A DNA stretch of 11,718 nt from Baffinella frigidus (GCA_026770585.1 MU646482.1:6417-18134); one strand, 5' to 3'; positions 1 through 6,521 are shown, counted from the stretch's first letter. Numbers and translations are program-made. Notes: generated by a model not told the origin, from the sequence alone.

Positions 1-86
1 CGTCGTCTCATCTGGAGCCCACGAGTCGGTCTCCCCGAACGACTGTACACGCCGACACACGTGGTCAGAGATCCCTCGAACAACAG

Positions 87-110
87 CGCCCCCCTCCATT
101 GACGGGGGCG
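87..110. other. GC-rich hairpin downstream of the mucin-like ORF
   Basis: CGCCCCC at 87-93 pairs with GGGGGCG at 104-110 around a short loop. It lies just beyond the stop codon of the minus-strand ORF. In a eukaryote this is not evidence of a terminator, and it may be chance. The rest of bases 1-127 shows nothing recognisable. Confidence 0.3.
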
Positions 111-127
111 TTGCATGTTAGAATACA

Positions 128-811
128 TCAAGTAGGGGGCGTCAGACGAATCGAGCAGGGTGTGCGACCGTAACGAGCGCGCGACAGCCCGACGGGTGAG
201 CGAGAACGTCCATTATTTCTGCCCCTTTCCAGCGCACGATGGGTCCCAATCTCGGGTCGTATCGCACAAGGACCCAGCCCAGTTGGGGAGTTCAGTGGAG
301 GGGAAAAAGGAGCGGGGGGAGACAAAGAAGCAGGATGAGGGTGCATCGGGGCGTGGGGCCAGTGCGGGAGCGAACAGACCTCTGCTTCTGTCGTCTCCTC
401 CGCTTGGGTGGGTGTGCTGGTGGTAGTCTGAACCTCGTTCGCCGTAGTCTCAGCCGCATCTGTGGTGGATGTGCTGGTAGAAGTCTCGACCTCAGGAGTG
501 GCTGTAGTCGTGGTAGCCTCTTGAGTGGATGTAGTCGTGGTGGCCTCCGGGGTGGTTGTGGTCGTGGTGGCCTCTGGCGTGGTTGCACTTGTAGTAGCCT
601 CTGGAGTGGTTGTACTTGCAGTAGCCTCTGGAGTGGTTGTAGTAGTAGGCTCTAGGTTGGTTGTAGTCGCATTAGCCTCTGGAGTGGTTGTAGTCGTTGT
701 AGCCTCTGGAGTGGTTGTATTAGTAGGCTCTGCCAGGGCCACGGCCAGGGACATGAAAATCACCCCGAGCAGCAGCACTCTCGCCACCCTCCCGATACTG
801 CGGACGCACAT
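128..811 (-). CDS. secreted Thr-rich mucin-like protein, probably first exon(s)
   Basis: A 227-residue frame starts at an ATG at 811-809 and stops at a TGA at 130-128. Residues 1-27 form a classical signal peptide: an Arg-containing n-region (MCVRSIGRVAR), a hydrophobic core (VLLLGVIFMSLAV) and an ALA/E cleavage site. Residues 28 to about 145 are almost only Thr, Ser, Pro, Glu and Ala. They carry a roughly 9-residue repeat (PEATxxxTT with variants PEAN, QEAT, PEVE), as expected for a densely O-glycosylated extracellular or surface protein. After residue ~145 the composition changes abruptly to a Pro/Arg/His-rich tail with no repeats. A possible GT splice donor (AGAG/GTCTG, minus strand, GT at 379-378) sits exactly at this change, so the tail may be intron read-through. 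The repeat makes any family assignment unsafe. The signal peptide and biased composition support coding; the 3' structure is inferred. Confidence 0.5.
   Translation of the reverse strand: MCVRSIGRVARVLLLGVIFMSLAVALAEPTNTTTPEATTTTTTPEANATTTNLEPTTTTTPEATASTTTPEATTSATTPEATTTTTTPEATTTTSTQEATTTTATPEVETSTSTSTTDAAETTANEVQTTTSTPTQAEETTEAEVCSLPHWPHAPMHPHPASLSPPAPFSPPLNSPTGLGPCAIRPEIGTHRALERGRNNGRSRSPVGLSRARYGRTPCSIRLTPPT
494..734 (-). repeat. 27-bp coding minisatellite (PEATxxxTT repeat)
   Basis: About eight degenerate 27-bp units lie inside the mucin-like ORF, visible on the plus strand as repeated GTAGCCTCTGGAGTGGTTGT. The period is a multiple of three, so expansion or contraction keeps the frame. 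Unit substitutions are mostly Thr/Ser/Ala exchanges, as in mucin-like and other surface proteins. Confidence 0.7.
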
Positions 812-816
812 CGTGC

Positions 817-856
817 CAATACGCTCTCTGTATCCTGCCAGAACGCTCTCTATATG
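817..856. repeat. short direct repeat upstream of the mucin-like ORF
   Basis: ACGCTCTCTRTAT occurs twice, from about 820 and about 842, just 5' of the minus-strand start codon. It could be promoter or 5'UTR sequence, but nothing identifies a specific factor. Confidence 0.3.
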
Positions 857-920
857 CCCGTGTTCAGTTCGCAGGGACCCAATGGGTCATGCGAGGATTT
901 GGGCCCCAAATCCACCCAAA

Positions 921-989
921 AAAAAACTGCCATTTGATCCTTGCGACCCAACGGGTCAAAAAACTGCCATTTCATCCTTGCGACCCAAC
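921..989. repeat. 37-bp tandem repeat (about 1.9 units)
   Basis: The unit AAAAAACTGCCATTTSATCC...GCGACCCAAC begins at 921 and again at 958. The second unit is cut short after GACCCAAC. A truncated start of the unit (AAAAAACTGCC) recurs near 1072-1082. Confidence 0.7.
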
Positions 990-1050
990 TACGAAATGAC
1001 TCTTTACTACACAAAACTGAGAAGCCTTTAGAAGGACGTTGCATGAGTGG

Positions 1051-1380
1051 TTAAAAAACAAGCACCAAAGTAAAAAACTGCCGCCCCCCGATCCCTCCAG
1101 ATGTTGCAACCGCTGTGCCAGCGCAGCCGGCGGAGGCGACGGCTGCTGCTGCTGCTGCTGCTGCGGCGGCGACTACTGCTTCTGAGCTTTTGGGGCCCAA
1201 ATCCTCGCATGACCCGTTGGGTCGCTGCATCACGAACTGCTGCTGCGTGTTGCATCCCCAGAATTGGAGCTTCTCCGGCGTCATGAACTGCTGGTGCGGC
1301 GGCGGCCCACCGCCCATCACTCCCCCGTGCTGTACCCCGTGGAAATTATGAGCAACGCCCGTGACGGTTCGAGGCGAGGC
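1051..1380 (-). CDS. weak candidate exon, Gly/Pro/Gln then poly-Ala
   Basis: On the minus strand this frame reads a Gly/Pro/His/Gln-rich start (MMGGGPPPHQQFMTPEKLQF, from 1320), then QQQF, then a poly-Ala run encoded by the CTG/GCA tract, ending at a stop at 1051. It stays open upstream to about 1400 but has no further ATG. Against it: the frame runs straight through the right arm of the 40-bp inverted repeat, a dispersed sequence. A separate minus-strand frame at 1346-1534 (MSGRESTDTEEAGRK...) could be a preceding exon but is not joined by an obvious splice pair. Treat it as a possibility only. Confidence 0.2.
   Translation of the reverse strand, partial: ASPRTVTGVAHNFHGVQHGGVMGGGPPPHQQFMTPEKLQFWGCNTQQQFVMQRPNGSCEDLGPKSSEAVVAAAAAAAAAAVASAGCAGTAVATSGGIGGRQFFTLVLVF
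1141..1170. repeat. CTG/CAG microsatellite
   Basis: (GCT)n runs from 1142 to about 1163 and continues into GCGGCGGCG. It encodes poly-Ala in the minus-strand frame described for 1051-1380. Confidence 0.8.
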
Positions 1381-1559
1381 CTCCTCCCGCGAACCCGCGC
1401 CGCATCAGGGCGTCTCCGTTCGCCGCGCCAGCGTGCAGGTCGGCTGTGCCTCCCTCCCCGCCCCCGCGATGGTGTGCGTCGGCGGTGGCCTTTCGGCCCG
1501 CCTCCTCCGTATCTGTGCTTTCACGACCGGACATCCTGCCCGCCGACCCAGATGGGTTA

Positions 1560-2040
1560 GGGCGTAAGATCCTTCTCGCCGTTAGCGAGTCCTCAGCCCT
1601 TTAGACTCGTTGCGCAGCCCTCAAGAGCGCTGCTCACCGAGACAAAAGTCGAGACTGGGACGTCTCAAAGCAAAAGTGGAACCTCTTTTAACTTCAGGTA
1701 ACAGTGGATGATCGGCGAAAACATGCTCAAGTGATGAGGACAGAAGAAAATGGTCTCTCAAACCAAATGGTATCTCGGAACAACCAACCATGCTTCGCCG
1801 GACCTGGAACCAGGTGTCGGAGTGGGGCGTGGAGACGATCAAGAACCGTCTGGACGGGGGCTCGACGTCGGGCTCGCCCATGACGAGGCACCGCACGCAA
1901 GCAAGGAGCAGCGCCACGTCAGCTTCCAGGTGGAAGGAGTCGACGGTTCCTCGCAGATCGCGCCCATCAAGGCAAAACAGGAGACGGGCGATACCTCCTC
2001 CAAGGGCGCCAGGGTTGATGGGGGTAGGGTCAGAGCTCTT
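1560..2040. other. unassigned stretch, no recognisable gene
   Basis: Plus-strand frames are open from 1750 and from 1790, and a minus-strand frame spans 1621-1917. None has a recognisable domain, and they overlap heavily in the same DNA. The plus frame at 1790 (MLRRTWNQVSEWGVETIKNR...) has the least biased composition but runs directly into the (TCTG/TC)n tract. I cannot choose between an exon and chance openness. Confidence 0.3.
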
Positions 2041-2111
2041 TCTCTCTCTGTCTCTCTGTCTCTCTGTCTCTCTCTCTGTCTCTCTCTCTCTCTCAGAGAG
2101 AGAGAGAGAGA
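2038..2111. repeat. (TC)n/(TCTG)n tract followed by (AG)8
   Basis: A TC-rich microsatellite with interspersed TCTG units ends in (TC)8 at 2079-2094. It is followed immediately by (AG)8 at 2095-2110. The two runs are mutually complementary and form a near-perfect simple-sequence hairpin. Confidence 0.9.
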
Positions 2112-2198
2112 ATCATTAATCTTCGTCTGCTTCTTCTTCTTTAGGTGGTGCGCATGCTCACCACGGGCCCAACCCATGCAACCTATGCCGGTACACAC

Positions 2199-2276
2199 TC
2201 GAAACCCGAAACCCGAAACCCTAGCAACCCTTACCGGTAAACCCTAAACCCTAAACCCTAAACCCTAAACCCTAAA
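2199..2276. repeat. interstitial telomere-like array, C-rich on plus strand
   Basis: Degenerate CGAAACC units (about 2199-2220) lead into five perfect CCCTAAA heptamers starting at 2242, 2249, 2256, 2263 and 2270. This is the plant/algal-type telomere heptamer (TTTAGGG). The array is short and internal. Confidence 0.9.
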
Positions 2277-2286
2277 CCTGCTCGAT

Positions 2287-2480
2287 TTGGGGTTGAGGGT
2301 TTGGGGTTGAAGGTACGGAGTATGGGGGTTGGGATTCAGGGTTGAGGGTTGAGGGTGGAGGGTTGAGGGTTGAGTGTTGAGTGTTGAGTGTTGAGTGTTG
2401 AGTGTTGAGTGTTGAGTGTTGAGTGTTGAGTGTTGAGTGTTGAGAGTTGAGTATTGAGGTTGAGGGTGGAGGGTTGAGGG
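2287..2480. repeat. G-rich heptamer array with (TTGAGTG)10
   Basis: Within 15 bp of the CCCTAAA array the strand bias flips. GTTGAGG/TTTGGGG units lead into ten perfect TTGAGTG heptamers (2370-2439), then TTGAGAG, TTGAGTA and TTGAGGG-like units. All are one to three substitutions from TTTAGGG and keep the 7-bp period. Confidence 0.9.
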
Positions 2481-2617
2481 ACGATACCCTGCACCTCAAA
2501 TCGACTGCGTCTCTCTATTATTCCTGGTACAAAGCGGACGGAATCCGTCCGCGGATTAGTACTGATTGGACCGAAACCGAGTCAGTACACTGTCGATTTG
2601 AGGTGCAGGCTATCGTC
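2480..2617. mobile_element. foldback (MITE-like) element, 138 bp
   Basis: GACGATA at 2480 opens a left arm of about 28 bp, including CTGCACCTCAAATCGAC. It pairs with 2589-2617 at all but about two positions. The interior holds a GGTACAAA string (2526) and a smaller 9-bp-arm hairpin centred on GACGGAATCCGTC (around 2544). No coding capacity. No target duplication is clear because the left flank is heptamer repeat, suggesting insertion into the array edge. Confidence 0.7.
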
Positions 2618-2841
2618 GCGTGGTGGTCGACTTTCACCGGAGGAGGAAGGAGGTCGCCGTGGGATTGAAGGCAGAGTCCTGTAGGAGGTGAAAAGAGAGG
2701 AAGGAAACGAGGAGACTTCAAGTCTACGCTTCGGTTGTTCCCGACACTTTTTCTCGAAGCCCAAAAGATCGGAGGATTTCTTGCTTTGCAAGAGATCCCG
2801 CAAGACCAAAAGAGGACGCGCCTTCCAGCTCTGCCCCTGTC

Positions 2842-2940
2842 AATTCGGTCTGGCCAATTTGGTGAGACCAGGCTCTTTTCCGCCCCAAAGTCGACGGATT
2901 CATACCGCAAACCCATCATATGTCAACTTACGAATAGTCC
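2842..2940 (-). repeat. dispersed 100-bp repeat, copy 1 (inverted)
   Basis: Read on the minus strand, this matches the copies at 5316, 6423 and 8784. The shared order is ACTATTC, AAGTTGACA, a short variable gap, GCGGTAYRAATCCGTC, AACTT-like, GGGGCGGAAAAGAGCC and a TCACCAAATTGG hairpin. This copy has GGTATGAATCC where the others have GGTACAAATCC. The GGTACAAATCC string resembles a Pol III B box (GGTTCRANTCC), so a tRNA-related SINE is possible. No poly-A tail or A box is evident, so SINE identity is not shown. Confidence 0.7.
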
Positions 2941-2953
2941 GCGAGGAAACATA

Positions 2954-3080
2954 ATCCGGGAATAAGTATTTTTCTTTTAAGACTCTGGCAACGAAAATGA
3001 CTACACATAGGTCACGTCCCGAAGCATTTGTGTAGTAATTTTCGTGCAGAGTTTTAAAAGAAAAATACTTGTTCCCGGAT
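2954..3080. mobile_element. foldback element, 127 bp, TACTACAC-core family
   Basis: Left arm from ATCCGGGAATAAGTATTTTT (2954) and right arm ending AATACTTGTTCCCGGAT (3080) pair along about 55 bp with few mismatches, around a loop of about 20 bp. The inner stem carries ACGAAAAT-ACTACACA. The flanks GAAACATA (2946-2953) and GAAACACG (3081-3088) agree at 6 of 8 positions and may be a decayed 8-bp target duplication. No coding capacity. Confidence 0.8.
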
Positions 3081-3150
3081 GAAACACGAGTGAGAAAACT
3101 TTCTCCATGTCGTTGGGTTATGTTGCGTTCAGCTCACACTCGGGGAAATG

Positions 3151-3191
3151 ATCTTAAGTTGCCAGATCTTAAGTTGCCAAATCAACTTAAG
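3151..3191. repeat. tandem GATCTTAAGTTGCCA pair with inverted CAACTTAAG
   Basis: GATCTTAAGTTGCCA occurs twice back to back, then the sequence turns over: CTTAAGTTG pairs with CAACTTAAG across CCAAAT. The AAGTTG/CAACTT string is one of many related strings in this window. Confidence 0.6.
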
Positions 3192-3413
3192 CTTGAGTCG
3201 ATCATTAATTCGGTGGTTGCACAGATAGAGACAAAACGACAGTGACAAAACGACAAGACAGCTGGCCTCTTCTGATGGAGATAGAACAGCAAATTCTGGG
3301 ACAGCCCTCACACGGAGCTTCTTGTAAGTCTCTTTAGGTCTCTTAGGTTTTAAATGCTCCCAACACAGTCCAGCGAAAGGCCCTTCCGTAGAAAGGATCT
3401 GCAGTAAGAGAAT

Positions 3414-3605
3414 GGCGTGGGTGTCGAAAGTGCATAGCACCAAAGGCCACATCCATGGTGGAGACCCTGGTTCTGACAAGGCAGTCACGACCGACCGTCT
3501 GGCTTCGGCGTCCGCGTGACCGGTCACGCGGGCGCTCAAGAGCCTGCCGGCGGGGCTGTTCCACGGCGTGGGTGTTGAAAGTGCATAGCACCAACGGCCA
3601 CATCC
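3414..3605. repeat. 41-bp direct repeat, 151-bp offset, with 20-bp perfect palindrome
   Basis: GGCGTGGGTGTYGAAAGTGC... at 3414-3454 recurs at 3565-3605 with two differences. Between the copies lies a perfect 20-bp palindrome, CCGCGTGACC/GGTCACGCGG (3512-3531). Minus-strand frames spanning 3129-3638 are long, but the two copies are read in different frames because 151 is not a multiple of three. That argues against the frame being a protein with repeats. Confidence 0.7.
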
Positions 3606-3654
3606 CAAAGGTCCTTGTAAAGTCCCTGTAGGAGGCACGTGGTTTAGCAGGTTG

Positions 3655-3775
3655 GGCGCAGGGTTAGAGTTACGGGGCAGTCATGGACCAGGGTTAAGGT
3701 GGTGGGTATTCATGGTTCAGGGTTAGGGTTGAGCATTTAGGACCTTTAGGTCCTTTAGGTCCTTGATGCTTGCTT
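3655..3775. repeat. degenerate G-rich telomere-like tract and TTTAGGTCC tandem
   Basis: AGGGTTAGAGTT, CAGGGTTAAGG and CAGGGTTAGGGTT strings lie about 25-35 bp apart. They are followed by three tandem copies of a 9-mer close to TTTAGGTCC (3737-3763). Strand orientation is G-rich on the plus strand. Confidence 0.6.
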
Positions 3776-3848
3776 ATGGTCCTTTATGCAATTATTTTAG
3801 TGCTTTGAGCCATTGTTTTTCTGGTCAATTTTTGTTTTTTTCTGCTTG

Positions 3849-3864
3849 TTTTTTTTGGGGGGGG
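3849..3864. repeat. T8G8 homopolymer junction, copy 1
   Basis: Eight T (3849-3856) are followed directly by eight G (3857-3864). A near-identical T9G8 junction lies at 4173-4189. Confidence 0.85.
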
Positions 3865-3869
3865 ATCCG

Positions 3870-4450
3870 CTGGGGTGCAGGGCCATCTGACCGCGAACCA
3901 AGGGGACCTCACCCGCGAAATGCCCCTCCTCCGAAAACGAAACGGTCCAGGAGCTGTTGGGGAGAGCGAGGACGGCCGCAAGAAAGGGAGGACGACATTT
4001 TGGGACTTCGAGAATTTGGTTGCCAAAGATGGGGAGGGGAAAGGGGATCATCACTACACTGAAAATTGGATTTTCTTCAACCGACATGCTGGCGGTGAAT
4101 CTCAGGTGCACGCCGCCCGCCGCTCTCACCCCCCCCCTTCCCACAGCGCCGGTCTCGCCCCTTACAGTCAAGTTTTTTTTTGGGGGGGGAACTTTAGGTG
4201 CACAACAATGCGCCTCCTTTTGCAGGAAGGCGAGGCTCCGGCAGGGACCGCGGGCACACATCCGTGCGGGCGCGGGTGTGTGGATGCGTGCCGACGCCTC
4301 AACGCGTGGGCGGAGGCTGCTGCATCCCCAAGGCCGCTCCGACCTGCAGAGCGCATCGGGCCAGTTTCCAGGTCCTTTGGCTGGAGTTGAAAGTCGAGCG
4401 TGGGGAAAGTGGTCAGATGTGAGCGTGGGTTTGAGCTCTCTTTGCCCGTA
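3870..4450. other. GC-rich stretch with competing open frames, no gene called
   Basis: Frames are open on both strands: plus 3875-4390 and 3957-4544, minus 3797-4453. None shows a domain I recognise. The plus frame at 3957 ends inside a foldback element (4455-4658), and two frames pass through T8G8-type tracts, so open length here largely reflects high GC. A real exon cannot be excluded. The plus frame around MPLLRKRNGPGAVGESEDGR and the minus frame around MSVEENPIFSVVMIPF have the least biased compositions, but they occupy the same DNA. Confidence 0.3.
4173..4189. repeat. T9G8 homopolymer junction, copy 2
   Basis: Nine T are followed directly by eight G, the same architecture and orientation as at 3849-3864, 324 bp away. 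No surrounding homology is obvious. Confidence 0.85.
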
Positions 4451-4454
4451 CATC

Positions 4455-4658
4455 CCACCAGCAACCCGTAGCAGCTTTTACCGGGTCCTTGCACGATCCG
4501 GGAATGATTTGATTGATTTATTTATTCATAGGATCCTACAGTAGGAAACCCTAGGGACCTCGAATTGCTGACGGGAGATACCGAAGAGATCTCACCGGGT
4601 TCGCTAAAAATTACTACAGCACCCGACCCGGTTATACGCTGCTACGGGTTGCAGGTGG
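4455..4658. mobile_element. foldback element, 204 bp (CCACCWGCAACCCG ends)
   Basis: The left arm CCACCAGCAACCCGTAGCAG (4455) pairs with the arm ending GCTACGGGTTGCAGGTGG (4658). Pairing continues through ACCGGGTC/GACCCGGT, about 32 bp per arm. The interior is AT-rich, includes CCCTAGGG, and has AAAATTACTACAGC close to the core of the 2954/5067/5767 family. A 14-bp remnant of the same terminus (CGGGTTGCTGGTGG) sits at about 5219-5232. Confidence 0.75.
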
Positions 4659-4707
4659 CCGCTGAAATGCTCGCTCCCCTTGGCGCCGCCCCGCCACAAA
4701 AGAGCAC

Positions 4708-5044
4708 ATCCACCAACCTTATCTCAGAAAACGAGTTCTAAAACTCGTTTTCTTAAGCCAATTCCCCTACAAATTCTTAAACTTATTCTTTACTCTCCGC
4801 ATAAGTTGACAAATTTGTAGAGGAATTGACTTAAGAAAACGAGTTTTAGAACTCCTTTTCTGAGATAAATCCACCAACCCTCACGAAAAGACCAAATCGT
4901 TGATTTTCACATCTCTAATCCACCTTGCAGAGAGCCCAGATCTGGGGTCTATGTGTCAACTTAAGTCCCAATCTTGGTTAAAAATCAACTGTTGGGAACA
5001 GGTCGAAGTCAATCGGTTTAGTCCTTCCGTGAGGGTTGGTGGAT
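4708..5044. mobile_element. outer foldback element, interrupted by a nested insertion
   Basis: The terminus ATCCACCAACCCTCACG reads perfectly on the left once the nested element is removed: ATCCACCAACC at 4708-4718 is continued by CTCACG at 4880. Its 17-bp reverse complement ends the element at 5028-5044. Further imperfect pairing runs inward through GTTGATTTT/AAAATCAAC. Excluding the 150-bp insert and its 11-bp duplication, the original element would be about 176 bp. No target duplication of the outer element is evident. Confidence 0.75.
4719..4868. mobile_element. nested foldback element, 150 bp, with 11-bp target duplication
   Basis: The arms begin TTATCTCAGAAAACGAGTTC (4719) and end CTTTTCTGAGATAA (4868). 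Pairing covers about 56 bp per side, with a secondary hairpin AAAACGAGTT-CT-AAAACTCGTTTT-like inside the left arm. The element is flanked on both sides by exact ATCCACCAACC (4708-4718 and 4869-4879), an 11-bp direct repeat. This length suits a Mutator-type (MULE) target duplication (typically 8-11 bp), though the superfamily is inferred from length only. Confidence 0.85.
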
Positions 5045-5066
5045 AGTTGAGCTGGCAGCGAAATTC

Positions 5067-5203
5067 ATCTCCACAAAAGTATTAATTAATTGCTTTTGGC
5101 GCAACGAAATTTACTACACAAATGCTTTAGTACTACTTTTATGAGCAAACCGTGTAGTAATTTTCGTTGCCCAAAAGCAAATAGTTAATACTTGTATGGA
5201 GAT
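5067..5203. mobile_element. foldback element, 137 bp, TACTACAC-core family
   Basis: The arms begin ATCTCCACAAAAGTATTAA (5067) and end TTAATACTTGTATGGAGAT (5203). They pair along about 57 bp with a handful of mismatches. The inner core CAACGAAATTTACTACACAA matches the elements at 2954 and 5767. Its loop-side AAATGCTT is on the left arm, whereas in the other two it is on the right arm, so this copy is inverted relative to them. Confidence 0.8.
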
Positions 5204-5315
5204 TAAAATAAGCTGTTTCGGGTTGCTGGTGGAACGCCGCTGCCCTCTGCCGCCTCGTACTTGAACGCAAACATAGGGCTCGAACATTCTGGGATCGACT
5301 TCTGACCGGTTCGTC

Positions 5316-5424
5316 GACTATTCTCAAGTTGACAAGCTGGGTTCGCGGTACAAATCCGTCAACTTTGGAGCAGAAACGAGCCCGGGCCCACCGAATTGGT
5401 GAGCCCAAATAGACTGCGACAGGG
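5316..5424 (+). repeat. dispersed 100-bp repeat, copy 2
   Basis: Begins GACTATTCTCAAGTTGACA, then GGGTTCGCGGTACAAATCCG, TCAACTTTGGAGCAGAAACG, GCCCGGGCCCACC and GGTGAGCCC. AAGTTGAC and GTCAACTT form an internal inverted repeat, and GGGCYCACC/GGTGAGCCC forms a second hairpin. The minus-strand frames in 5139-5408 and 5443-5715 overlap or border this repeat and show no domain. Nothing else is recognisable in 5425-5740 except a hairpin, ATATCCG-GTTT-CGGATAT (5606-5623). Confidence 0.75.
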
Positions 5425-5741
5425 CTAAGAGTCCAGCTGGAATCAGCCTGGAATCAGCTCAAAGAGCAGAGAGACAGGTGGCGAGTCACGCCCCCCCCCA
5501 CGCATTTTGGCCGTGAACCAGCCTCGGTGGAAGTGTAGGAAAGCCAGCGTGTGTTTCAGCTGGCAACCACGCGAGAGGGCTTGGGCTGAGCTCCCTGTGG
5601 AGACGATATCCGGTTTCGGATATTTGAATTTTGGCGAAGTGTGTGGGGGGGTTCTGTAATTTCTCTCCCAAAGTGGAAGATTCGTGGTACACATAATAGA
5701 AAGACTCGGGTCCACCAGCTCGACCCTAGGCTCTTGCTTGG

Positions 5742-5761
5742 AGTCCTGCGACCGCAGGACT
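5742..5761. repeat. 9-bp-arm hairpin adjoining a foldback element
   Basis: AGTCCTGCG-AC-CGCAGGACT is a perfect 9-bp inverted repeat with a 2-base centre. It lies 5 bp before the foldback element at 5767. Confidence 0.7.
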
Positions 5762-5766
5762 AGCCA

Positions 5767-5916
5767 GATCTCACAGGAAAACGGGTTTAATTAAAAACTT
5801 TCTTTCAATGAAAATTTACTACACACAATGAGGTCTACTAGTGATAATAAAGCATTCGTGTAGTAATTTAGATTGAATACAAAAGTTTTAAATCCAAACC
5901 GTTTTCATACGAGATC
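5767..5916. mobile_element. foldback element, 150 bp, TACTACAC-core family
   Basis: The arms start GATCTCACAGGAAAACGGGT (5767) and end ACCGTTTTCATACGAGATC (5916). They pair imperfectly over about 60 bp, including TTACTACACA (5817) with CGTGTAGTAA (5857). The loop contains AAAGCATT beside the core, as in the 2954 copy. Outer arm sequence differs from the other two members. Confidence 0.75.
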
Positions 5917-6078
5917 AAAGTCAATCTAGCCGCCTACAGGGAACGTTCCTTGACATTCGTACCACGCTTCCTCAACGCGACGGACCTTTGTGCTGGAGCG
6001 CAACGGATCCATATGTGCTTATAGGAGTTGGAAGAAGATTAATTAGGGCCCTAAGTAAATTTAATTAGGGAAGAATCC

Positions 6079-6104
6079 GGTCGGATAACGAGGGAAACCG
6101 TTCG
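6079..6104. repeat. solo terminus of the 6111-6270 element
   Basis: GGTCGGATAACGAGGGAAAC and following bases copy the terminal arm of the adjacent foldback, 36 bp upstream and in the same orientation. This suggests a broken or earlier insertion of the same family. Confidence 0.6.
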
Positions 6105-6110
6105 ACCGTA

Positions 6111-6270
6111 CCTTGGTCGGATAGCCAGGGGGCAAACGGTTCGGGTAATTTCTGGCTTGACTACAGTTTGGTGCAGTCAAGCCCCCACCAGTTGGACACG
6201 ACTCGTACCAATTTTTGAATCCGTACCCGAATTAAAAAGATCCGTTTGCCCCCTCGTTATCCGACCAAGG
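6111..6270. mobile_element. foldback element, 160 bp (CCTTGGTCGGATA ends)
   Basis: CCTTGGTCGGATAGCCAGGG (6111) pairs with CCCCTCGTTATCCGACCAAG (to 6270). Pairing extends through GGGGGCAAACGG and, less perfectly, TTCGGGTA. The interior has a 9-bp-arm hairpin GGCTTGACT/AGTCAAGCC around 6163-6183. No clear target duplication. Confidence 0.75.
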
Positions 6271-6364
6271 TGAGGTTTAACGGAAGTTGCCGGCCTCGGG
6301 TTTGAAGTTCTCCGTGGACACAAGAGTGTGGTGTTCGCCCATGCTCTCCCGCTGCTTCAGTAAA

Positions 6365-6411
6365 CCCTCAACCCTAAACCCTAAACCCTAAACCCTAAAC
6401 CCTAAACCCTG
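6365..6411. repeat. interstitial CCCTAAA array
   Basis: One CCCTCAA unit precedes five perfect CCCTAAA heptamers (6372-6406). C-rich on the plus strand. It lies directly upstream of copy 3 of the dispersed repeat. Confidence 0.9.
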
Positions 6412-6422
6412 AGCTGAGGGAC

Positions 6423-6521
6423 AATTCTGAAGTTAACACCTCGGGTTTGCGGTACAAATGCGTCAACTTCGGAGCGTAAACGAGCCCGGGCTCACCAAAA
6501 TGGTGGACCCAAACAGACTGA
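6423..6521 (+). repeat. dispersed 100-bp repeat, copy 3
   Basis: Order as in copy 2: ATTCTGAAGTTAACA, GGGTTTGCGGTACAAATGCG, TCAACTTCGGAGCGTAAACG, GCCCGGGCTCACC and TGGTGGACCCAAACAGACTG. The final AGACTG matches copy 2 (AATAGACTG). Confidence 0.75.

Larger units (their letters stand above)
871..1228. repeat. 40-bp inverted repeat pair with GACCCAAYGGGTC core
   Basis: Bases 871-910 and the reverse complement of 1189-1228 match at 38 of 40 positions. Each arm contains the small palindrome GACCC-NNN-GGGTC and the string ATGCGAGGATTTGGGCCCCA. The interior holds a tandem repeat with further GACCCAACGGGTC copies (921-989), a TTTACTACACAAAA string (1003-1016) and a CTG tract. Overall length is about 358 bp, which suits a non-autonomous inverted-repeat element or two opposed copies of a dispersed repeat. 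No clear target duplication is visible. Confidence 0.65.

Noticed and set aside
1839-2198. Minus-strand 119-residue ORF with Arg/Glu repeats
   Set aside because: The Arg-Glu run is the translation of the (TC)n microsatellite.
2199-2480. Telomere-telomere fusion scar
   Set aside because: Array order is CCCTAAA then G-rich, the reverse of what fusion of two ends produces.
3129-3638. 169-residue minus-strand gene with internal repeats
   Set aside because: The 41-bp repeat has a 151-bp offset, so the two copies are read in different frames. The 3' part is low-complexity.
3797-4544. Protein gene in the GC-rich block
   Set aside because: Three long frames on both strands overlap, none with a known motif, and one ends inside a foldback element. 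Kept only as an unassigned stretch.
5316-5424. Definite SINE
   Set aside because: Only a B-box-like string is visible. No A box, tail or target duplication, so it is reported as a dispersed repeat only.
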